Source: Harmothoe impar
Taxonomy: Eukaryota > Annelida > Polychaeta > Phyllodocida > Polynoidae
Assembly: GCA_947462335.1 (NCBI GenBank)
Contig: OX381716.1
Location: forward strand, 5,342,861-5,406,860
DNA length: 64,000 nucleotides
Direction of reading: 5' to 3'
Shown here: positions 54,546-64,000 of the stretch, piece by piece
How positions within the stretch are numbered: position 1 is the stretch's first letter
How the letters are laid out: each line of letters begins with the position of its first letter
The notes under the pieces: generated by a model
Database searches by the model: none
Seen by the model: only the letters and a program-made list of their open reading frames with translations
What the model was told of the DNA's origin: nothing
Program-made: the position numbers and the translations under genes

Positions 54546-56877
54546 TTACAACAAGTTCTCCAACTATTCGCTTCTATTCACATCCTGTTTTAAACTGACC
54601 AATATATCATAATAAATTGAGATGCACATGGACAACCAAGGCACAGAAGCAGAAGCAGAACTACTGTGCACCAGTATTTACATATATGCAATGGTGTGTC
54701 CCATTGTATAGTGCCTTCATTAAATCATCTGGTATACCATCTGACAGCCTGTCCATGTGATACCTACTCAGGTGGCTACAGTGTCCCGTTGTGACCAGAG
54801 CCTCAATCAGTGTCTACCAACTAGCCTCTCCTAGTGGAGCTATCATGTTTCTTTACACATCACATCATTTATAAATATTGGCATGGCAGGCCTTAGTTGG
54901 TCAATGCGTTAAGAGTGACCTTCAGCAACTCTGTAGCCGTGTCAGTAGATGGGTGGTGAGTGACCTTCAGTACCTCTGTAGCCTTGTCAGTAGATGAGTG
55001 CTGAGTGACCTTCAGTAACTCTGTAGCCGTGTCAGTAGATGGGCGGTGTGTGACCTTCAGTAACTCTGTAGCTGTGTCAGTAGATGAGTGACCTTCAGTA
55101 CCTCTGTAGCTGTGTCAGTAGATGAGTGGTGAGTGACCTTCAGTAACTCTGTAGCCGCGTCAGTAGATGGGTGGTGAGTGACAGTAATGCTGTGACAGCT
55201 GACGTCCAGCTTGAACCAGCTCCAACACAAATGGACATGATTACTGGTTTATGTTGCTGTCACAAAGACTTCAATAACATGACACATGATTGGTAGGGAT
55301 AGAGATCCATCATCTCTGCTGAGCTACCCTGAACAGCATAGTGACAAGGAGCCTTCATGAGGGGACCAGTCTCAAAATAAAGGTTTTACTTCATTGTACA
55401 TTGTCCATACCACTGCTGTCAAACTGTATGGCATTAATGTAAATGCTCTGTTGAATTCAGCAAATGCCCACACTGATGTAAAAGTGACAATATGCGCTAC
55501 TGTTACCAGAACTTGTTGATGGATATTGATTTCCCTACCTGCCTTATTTATTTTAAAAGTGAAACAACAATTCATTCTTACCATATATGTGATTTTGAAG
55601 TAAAATATTCTGAAACCAATAATGACTATAGGTAAGGCAGTTCCATCAGCATCTTAATGCAAACCAATATGACTTTTTAAATTTGGATTAAGATCATCAA
55701 TCTGTTTTGTTTTTGATTAGAAAATATCTGTGAACATTGAATTGGAACACATTCAGTGACTTCTTTTCGCCGTCAAATGTATCAAACATTTCAGATGGTG
55801 GTTGCATGCTAAAGCCCTCATATTGCCTGATACCATGGAGAGTTATTCTACTGTGGGGTACAGCAAGAGAATCACCTTCAAAGGGACAGTAACCCCGTTC
55901 TGGCTGATGTCAAAGAGCTTTTTGTAAGATGAAGATGAGGCTGGAACATGCTGACATCTGCCCTCTAGCTTCAACGCACCAGGATGTTAGAGACCCTGTC
56001 ACCTCATCCTGTGTGTGAAATGCAATTCTCACTTTATAATGTGATATTTCACAGCCAGTTCTATTTATAGAAGGCTGTTCCTGATGTCAGATTGCCAACC
56101 CTAGAGGATACACTAGCCTAGCATGACTATTGCAATTGCAGAGATCAATGAGAATCTCTCCACATATCCTGGGTTCATATAATCAAGCCCTTTACGGGGA
56201 ATACTGCTTCCTAGTAGTGAAGATAGGATTGGTCGTAATGTAATTCTCATCTATTTCAGATATTTTAACCCTGAAGTCACCGATCTAACCATCAGTGGCT
56301 TTAGCACTTACTAAGAAAAAATGGTATCTTCACAAGGATGTGAGAATTGAAATGGCTCTGATATAAATTAACCTATGCATATATTATGGTTGACCAAAAT
56401 CATACGATTTGCTTGTCTTACATCTAGAAAGTTGATGAAATGAGAAATAGTCCTCTGGTCCTGGTCAGTCGTGTCGAGTTGATGAAAGACGAATTGTCCT
56501 CTGGCTGGTCACCCATGTTGAGTACCATGGTATCAGACCCTAGCACCAGTGTAGAGGGTGACGTCTACCTCTGTAAAGTGTCATGTGGCTCAGGCAGGAT
56601 GGCCAACACCCGGCCAGATGGGGTCGTCTGATTGCGTGTCTGCTGCCCCTGTCCCAATTTGTCACTATTAGGACAGATTTACGAGCCCTAATGGGAGGTA
56701 ACTGGCTCTGAGTGTGTCCCTAACAAGCTGTTTCATGCCAGTTGGCTGTAGCTAAAGGAATATATACTGCAGGAAACCGTGTACTGTAAGACATATTTTG
56801 AAACAAAGACCTCATTTCCTCTACAGGGAGTTTTGTGTTTTATCAGCTCCTGTATTTACCAACGAAGGTTCAAATAT
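54546..56877. other. Non-coding host stretch
   Basis: About 54546-54600 continues block D2'. The stretch 55790-56750 is a diverged relative of the D1 unit at 480-2600 (for example AAAGTGTCATGTGGCTCAGG at 56574). No gene is supported. Confidence 0.55.
54913..55190. repeat. Tandem repeat, about 45-bp unit, roughly 6 copies
   Basis: Unit GAGTGACCTTCAGTAACTCT followed by GTAGCCGTGTCAGTAGATGGGTGGT, with a shortened unit near 55081. Confidence 0.8.
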
Positions 56878-57812
56878 GGCTCACTCTCACCAAATCAGTG
56901 CAACTAAAAAAGTGACGTACATGATCGGTGGACGTACATGATCGGTGGACGTACATGATCGGCAGAGGACAAAATCCGTCTTTTACCCCCTGCACTACGA
57001 TGTTTAACTCTCCCAACCATACCTACAGGCTGTAATGTATCTTTGGGGAGTTTATTAGAAAAAAAAACTCCCAAAATATTTATAGGGGCCGGAGGGGGGG
57101 GGCTCAATGTGTAACCGATCATGTACGTCACATGACGTACATGATCGGCTTGGAATGTCATGTAACATTTCCTCATTACCCACTGCTTCACATGTCTATG
57201 ATTATACATATTTAGACCTACATCATATGTACACCTTGCTATGATTGATTTATGTTTTATATATGGTCAGAAAGGGTAATTAAGACAGTCAATAAATAAT
57301 GGCCGATCATGTACGTCACATGACGTACATGATCGGTATTGAAATGTCAATTAAAATTATCTTAATAGTCGCATCTAGACATTTCTAACATATTACAAGT
57401 CAAGACACACATCATATGTACACCCTGGTAAGGTTTATTTATGTTTTGTCATGGTAGGAAAGGGTAAGGCAGCCAATAAATCACCGATCATGTACGTCAT
57501 CGATCATGTACGTCACATGACGTACATGATTGGTATTGAAATGTCAATTAAAACTATCTTAATAGTCGCATCTAGACATTTCTAACATAGAACATGTCAA
57601 GACACACACCATATGCACACCTTGGTAAGATATATTTATGTTTTAACATGGTCAGAAAGGGTAGGGCAGTCAATAACTCCCGATCATGTACATCACCAAT
57701 CATGTACGTCACCGATCATGTACGTCACCGATCATGTACGTCCGCCGATCATGTACGTCCGCCGATCATGTACGTCCAAATAATAGTTGCATCGATCTGG
57801 TGAGAGTGAGCC
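56878..57812. mobile_element. Non-autonomous DNA transposon with GATCATGTACGTC repeats, complete copy
   Basis: Ends are inverted: GGCTCACTCTCACC on the left, GGTGAGAGTGAGCC on the right, flanked by ATAT on both sides. Subterminal arrays of CCGATCATGTACGTC-type units lie at both ends in opposite orientation. The interior has three tandem units of about 180 bp, each with a palindrome of 16-bp arms (CCGATCATGTACGTCA, two bases, inverse). No transposase is encoded. The copy at 1-155 is the same family. Confidence 0.75.
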
Positions 57813-58928
57813 ATATATGTTCCACATGGTTGCATTATATTGATGGTAGAGGACCAGTCCAAGTTCTGTGACTTTTGCAAGACATATTTTCAGAGATATA
57901 TCAATCGAAATTTGAACTGTATAGCATCCATTCTTGCATATACATAAATGTAGACTCAATTAAAACAAAGCAAATACATCTTTAATGTTTGCGAAGAAGA
58001 GCCTCACCCACTGCTCTCCTGCTAACTACATACAAAACACATACAATTTGATTACTAGTTTATTTAAAATACATAGACAGCCAATCGGTTCACTCCACAT
58101 CCAATGCTGTAGTACATCCACCTTCAGACTACTTCAGCTCCCTGTGTGCTTCTCTCACAGCTGTGCAAGATTGTCTATTCTGAAAGCAAAGCTGTGCCTC
58201 AGTCCCTGAAGGACATCTCATAATGCAGAACAAAACACTGACTGTAGTATTTTTGATTAGTCCATGTGTGCCTTTAATCGGACTCCAACTCTAATCTCTA
58301 AAGAACTGTGTGTGTGTGTATGGCATATAGAGCCACATCCTACCCATCTATGGTTTCTTATTTGTTTTAAGTTATTTTGTCATCTAGGTAACAATTGTTT
58401 TTGATGTCAAAAGGTCAAATATACACTGGTATGAGAGCTTATTCAGCTTGGTCTCCAGTCTTCTATTCATAATCCTGCTGGATATTAGCTTTCTATATAA
58501 ATATTATAAAGATAATTTAAAATTAAGATTCCACTCAGCTATCCTCTCTGTGCCTTTCTTATTTCCATACAACCCTGTCAGGAGAAGGCTCTGCACTATA
58601 TCACAGTCTGTCCTGTTTATATCCATACTCTTACCCTGTACCACAGACATACACCTAACTTGGTCCCTCCCCTTGGAGAGTCTGCTCTGGAACTAAATTA
58701 ACCACAATGTTAGTTTTTCTTAGTAGTGCGGCCATGATTCTTCAAGGACTGATCCCATCTTGTCCCAGCCATATGGTGGGAAGGGCAGCATACAATATTC
58801 AAGCAGTACCTGACCAGAATAGGAACAATCATGGACTCAGTGGTGTGTTGTGTATGGTGCTTTTACAATACAGGATCGCTTGCAAATAACTATGAACACA
58901 GGGATATATATTTCATGTACTATAAAGC
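57813..58928. other. Non-coding host stretch, no gene seen
   Basis: Lies between the DNA transposon and block D1'. In the first copy of D1 the transposon end is almost directly adjacent to the block, so this 1.1 kb is either an insertion here or a deletion there. Confidence 0.5.
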
Positions 58929-61889
58929 GTAGAGGTTTTTAACTAATATGTGAGATATGTCATCTGCTTTGTGAACCAATAAAGATGTACAGACGAGGGG
59001 GATCAGAATAGGAATATTGTTTTGTTCAGTTTCAATCAATTTGATATCATATCAGAATGTGTATCATAAAACAGCCTTGATGGCTTTATGAGAAGGTCTC
59101 CATGTTGCAAGATGTAATGAAGTGTGGTTCATCTAGGAATTACACCTGGGAAATATCAATCAGACATTAATCACCTTCAGGCCAATGTCACAGAGGGTTC
59201 TGTCAAATGAGACTGGAGCTAATATGTTCCCTCTGCCCTCATACAGGAATCATCTATAGGGGGCATCACTAGTGTCAAAGTTGAGAATCTATGTCTGTAA
59301 AGTGTCTTACTCAGGCAGGACCGGCAATTGTTCAAATTGCCTGATACAGAGATGTGTTTGTCTCCTTGGAGGAACAACAGGAAGCTGGATATCAAAGGGA
59401 CAGTAATCCACTTCTGGCTGAAGTCATGAGAAGTGCTTTTTGTAAGATGAAAATGAGACTGAAACATGCCAATAACTGCCCTTTAGCCTCGACATGCAGG
59501 GATGCTGGTTATCTCACCTTCAGCCTAACCCGCATCTGCTGGTGAGCCTCTACTGCCACATCAAAACCAATTACAAGCACAATCCATAAGAGAGGAAACC
59601 AGTAGGGCACCACTGATATAGAGGTTGAGAGCTGACATCCGGCTCTGTAAAGTGTCATTTGGCTGAGACAGGATGGCCAACATGCGGCCTGATGGGGTCA
59701 TTTTATTGTGTGTCTGCCGCCTAACTCTCAATTTGTCACTATAAGCACATCTTTACAACATCTAATGGGACGTTATTTGGCTCTAAAAGTGTCGCTAACA
59801 AGCCGTTTCATGACAGAATGGTATGTCAAGGAATCCATATTAGTGTCTCTGTGTAGAGAGCTTCCTACTATAAGACCCATTCTGGGACAAAATAATGAGA
59901 GGCTGAAGCACCAGAGGACCATCATCTTTCTTTTATTGTATACAGCCAATGTGATGGTCATTAGCCATTCTCTTTTTTCTCATATGCCACTATGCTAGTT
60001 AGGAATGCTGGTAATATGGGCTTGTTTGGGAGATGGTTGGCTTGTTTGTAGAGGAGGATCAAATTGTATCAAATGCTACATTTATAGAAGTGTGCCAATA
60101 AACAAAATGGTCTTGGTAAAGTTGGTCTTCTCTGTGAGGGACAATGATGTTGTGTAGGATCAACTCTAAATTCTCTCAGCTGGAACTCTTAAGGGTTTAG
60201 AATTATTGAAAATGAAGGCTGTGCTGTTGACAGTGTAGTCATCTAGTTTAGCAGAACATCCTTTACCTGGTATAGATCTAAAGTCACATTATGTAGCCTT
60301 TTGTGGGGAAACAGAGAACAGCCCGACATATAAAGATGCTTTTCTTGGAACTAAAACCCAACCAATATGTTCAGCACACATCCTATTTGCTGGGAGTTCC
60401 ACCTTCAGATTACCAGACTCCTGTGGGTGGAGGCTGAGGGAGTGGGGAGGGGATCTATCACACAGTTGGTGCACCCAGGGGCCTCACTACTGTTCTACAG
60501 TTCTCCAGTCAATTCACAAAGGCCTTCTAACCCAGAAATGTAGAAGCACAACACATGGTGTGTACCCTTTTTCTCAGACATCGTTTATGTTCTGTGATAT
60601 TGTATCCACTGGTAGGTAATTAGCAGAACATTGTAAAGGACAAAACCAACTGCGCTGTTCTCACAAACACCTCATACCCACAAAAAGATCAGGCTGAAAA
60701 AACATTGCATAAAACATGTGTTAACTGTGGAAGAAGGGTACATTATATCATGTTTACTTCATAGTTTGATTCTCAATTTTTATGATTGCATAATTGCTTT
60801 CTTACATGGTTTAGAAACTATCACTACATGTACTGTTGAAATGCTAAAACCCTTACTACATCACCCATAATTCCAGTATTTGGAGTGTCATTTTGATGAT
60901 GCACATCATTGGCTCTAACATGTGTCAACTTATTGAGACTGGCAACATTTGGTTTGATGCAGCTAGCATAGATAATCTATAATTGTCTAGTCACAGTGTG
61001 CCTTCCTGCAGCAGGCCCTGTTTTCATACCATAGCACTGAGCTTTATGTCCACAACTAACAGGCAAGATATATAACTCAATTCATTAGTTACTGCATTTC
61101 ATGACATGACCGCATGAGTGCATACAGAACACAATAATTGTCTGTAAGGACAGAGCAATGAGCAGGGCTTACCAACCCAGTGGGCACAGAACATTGAATC
61201 AACATTGACAATTAGTTGTAAGTCAACTTTGATGAAATATTGAACTGTACTTTGTACCCACTGGGGATTGCAGTAGGACTTTAGCCATCAATATCTACGC
61301 TCTTACCACAGTTGCCCAGTGAGGGAGGTCATGCACAGTCCTTTGACTCTTTTAGTTTTCCCTGCAATACCCATACCACTACTAGGAAGAGGTTCTGTTT
61401 GTCAAAACTCTAAAACTTCTAAAACCTTTCTCGTTAATGAATGGATATCAGTGTAATACCAATAATAAGGTATAATGCTAATACACCATTGTTACTAATA
61501 CAGCCTGATATCACTTGTTACAAAATGACAACGTTGTGGACTGGACTATAATATGGAGCAGCAGAGGCTGATGGTTGAATGTCTTACGGTGAGATGGGAT
61601 CCTTGATGACAGCCTGTGGTGGGTGAGGAGGTACAGAATATGGGAAGTGATTGGGGCATGCATGCTTCCAGGGAGAAACAATGTGCCATTTATATCTTTT
61701 AGAAAAAAAAGGAATGTCATTTACAAAGTTATTCATTAGAAAGGAAAAAAGAAACACAGAGTGTTTATCATAAACTGACATGCACTGCACCAACTGAACC
61801 AGGTTGTATCATGCAACATAGAGAGGGTAACTGGGCTCTGCTGCATTGGTGCATCATGACATCTCTTTGGGAGTATCTCAGCCTCATAT

Positions 61890-62045
61890 GGTCAGCATGA
61901 TGCTTGAATGCAGCACTGGCAAGTTACTCACATGATACTTGAATGCAGCACTGGCAAGTTACTCACATGATACTTGAATGCAGCACTGGCGAGTTACTCA
62001 CATGATGCTTGAATGCAGCACTGGCGAGTAACTCATATGACAGCA
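61890..62045. repeat. Tandem repeat, about 35-bp unit, roughly 4-5 copies
   Basis: Same unit as at 10120-10240 (GATACTTGAATGCAGCACTG then GCAAGTTACTCACAT). Confidence 0.75.
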
Positions 62046-62834
62046 TGATCCTTATATTTTAGGCATTGTGCGGTCCTTAAAGGGTTGCTGAGCATGCTAG
62101 AGCAACATCACCAACTATCCACCAATTCCCCACAGCATCTCTGGTTCCACACTGTGGGGATTGCCTATTTAACAGTGGTGTGGGTCTGCAGTGATCGGAT
62201 CACTCCTACCCTGTGGGGAATGAAAGGGGTGCTGGGAAAAGATGCAGGTAGGCGGAGAGAGCAACCACGGATGGTGCTGCAATAGTGAAGGAGGGAGGAG
62301 GCAGTAGGTAAGCAGGATCTATGGTTGGTATGCAGGAAGCAAACAATCAGCGGGAAGAAGAGACAAGCAGCCTTGATAATGGTCCCTTGTTCAGCAGCTA
62401 TAGGCAGAGGGGTCAGAGGTCGGGGTGGTGACGTCAAGCTGTTTTGTGTCGTATTGTGAACCTGCCTCTGCTGATATAACATAGGCAGCTTGGAAGTCTC
62501 TCAGCAGTAGAACATTATGAGAAAAGTAAGTTGAGATCACATCGAGAGTGACGTTCCACTCCCTTAAATGCCTCGTCCTGCCTGTACAAGGAGATAATGT
62601 CCAGATGCAATAGATGGCATTAATGCATACCCTGGTTCCCTATAGCGATAGTAGCCGATAGCCTACTCACTCACCAAGCTGAGGTCCTGTTTAAAGCTGT
62701 GGGTTACAGAGTCTAGATAGAACCCTGACCTCAGTGGTCCCTGGAGGATGGATATAGATGTGGGACATTATGTAGCAGGTTCTACCACCTCTACCCCAGT
62801 CACTGTACATCAACACCCTCCCTGGTCTCCTTAG

Positions 62835-62985
62835 TGTGAGTTACAGCTGAGTTATGGGCAGCGTATGGCTTAGATACAGTCTCCATGAGCTACAGCTGAG
62901 TTATGGGCAGTGTATGGCTTAGATACAGTCTCCATGAGTTACAGCAGAGTTATGGGCAGTGTATGGCTTACATCTCCTGATACAG
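62835..62985. repeat. Tandem repeat, about 54-bp unit, three copies
   Basis: Units contain GAGTTATGGGCAGTGTATGG and TTAGATACAGTCTCCATGAG. The homologous site at 10975-11030 has one unit. Confidence 0.75.
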
Positions 62986-63775
62986 GGTGGCTACATTAGG
63001 ATATTGGTGCTCACTCCTGGAGGCAGACAGATGCATTAGCTGCTGGGGCTAGTGTAAAGCCTAGATATCTCATCATGCAGGAAGTATGGCCAAGTAACTA
63101 GTGCATATCACAATGGTCAAATGGTGCATGCGATAACATCTTACATTATTTGTGTGTATGAAACAAATAGCAGAATGGCAATAAAAAACTATTGGAAAGG
63201 AAAGCAAAGCATGTTGGTACCATTTTACATTTCCTGATATCTCTACATGGGTAATCTCTATTCACGCCATTAACACATTAAGGGCAGCACGGTGCTTTAA
63301 TGCTGCTATGCCAATTTGTAGGTATGGTGCATGTAAAGTATGTTAATGTATCATACTATTGATCTCCCGACTGCATAAACCAAGGTTTGGCCCTCAGAGG
63401 TTTAGTGTATACCTGCAAAATGGCACTGGGCCATGCCCTGCCTCCTTTTCATCCACCAATCAGAGGTCTGTACAGAGGCCATGTTAGGAATACTGGTGCC
63501 CCATGAGACGGGTACAAATTGGTAGGAGGAAGCTGACACCAGTCAAGGTCTGAGCTCTGGGGGAATGCTGGGTTGATGAGATCAAGCAGATAAAAGGTCT
63601 TGGGGACGTTGGGGCCGGCTGGTAACACTGATCCATCTCATCAGGCTCGGCTTTCAAGGCTCAGGCTGTCTACATTCCCAGAACTAACTAACTTGTCCAG
63701 GTCCCGGTGGTGCAATATCAGAATATCACCCTTATAAGGAAGGCTTGGCCATAGATAGACCTGGGTAATACCTGT

Positions 63776-64000
63776 ATTTATTATACCATCTGGGCTCTGA
63801 TCGTGCTCTTTTGGTGATATGCCCGTTCTGATATTGGTGCATACTGCACACTTGGGGAGGTGAAATCGTTCTGATATTCTGGATATCAGAACGATTCTGA
63901 ATGGGGAACTGAATATCAGAATGATTCTGAATGGGAATGGATATCAGAACGATTTGGAATGAGGAAATATTGTCAGCCATAAAATCCGAGGTTCCATGGA
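63776..64000. repeat. Insertion with clustered ATATCAGAACGAT inverted repeats, cut by window end
   Basis: Similarity to block D1 stops at about 63775 (11795 in the other copy). What follows has ATCGTTCTGATATTC facing GGATATCAGAACGAT around 63868-63895 and further copies near 63920 and 63945. It is probably the edge of another repeat element. Confidence 0.5.

Larger units (their letters stand above)
58929..63775. repeat. Segmental duplication block D1', non-coding
   Basis: Collinear with 178-4341 plus 9760-11795, lacking both the Crypton-like element (empty site near 61521) and the second 1.08 kb unit. No gene is supported. Confidence 0.7.

Overview
The window looks like intergenic DNA from an animal nuclear genome, probably a marine invertebrate; I cannot name the species. 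The reasons are spliced transposon genes with GT-AG introns, a non-LTR retrotransposon, several MITE families, minisatellites and long stretches without conserved genes. I recognise no ordinary host protein gene and no rRNA or tRNA gene. Nearly all supportable coding sequence belongs to mobile elements.

The host backbone is built from duplicated blocks. Block D1 (about 156-4341 continuing at 9760-11.9 kb) recurs at 58.9-63.8 kb. Block D2 (14827-22854) recurs as D2' (26559 to about 54.6 kb). Comparing the copies exposes insertions present in only one copy: a 5.4 kb Crypton-like element (4349-9752), a TTAA-flanked MITE (28036-28775), a LINE (about 30017-33333), a hairpin insertion (33540-33905), a 33-bp minisatellite interrupted by a 10.5 kb virus-like transposon (34263-46514), and a 3.3 kb foldback element (51281-54545).

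The centrepiece is a structurally complete Polinton/Maverick-type element at 35471-45968. It has about 410-430 bp terminal inverted repeats, AG...CT termini and a perfect 6-bp target duplication (GGCAGC). It encodes a retroviral-type integrase with a chromodomain, an FtsK/HerA-type packaging ATPase, an adenain-type cysteine protease, a double-jelly-roll capsid protein, a penton-like minor capsid protein, a basic core protein and two further proteins of a type I associate with these elements. All are open, closely packed and on the minus strand. No family-B DNA polymerase gene is present. The genes would work together as a virion-assembly and integration module: integrase inserts the DNA, capsid proteins form the shell, the ATPase packages DNA and the protease matures the particle. 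Genome replication would have to be supplied in trans or by another route. A plus-strand alanine-rich, cysteine-tailed protein and a minus-strand 216-residue ORF occupy the right end, where other cargo might sit.

A second, truncated relative (22855-26558) keeps only the right end. It has a matching right TIR, a homologous control region and a different cargo: two overlapping unknown ORFs. Its left break lies exactly at the junction between D2 and D2'.

The Crypton-like element carries a gene that I can assemble from three exons with good splice signals into a 630-residue DUF3504-type tyrosine recombinase with all main catalytic residues visible.
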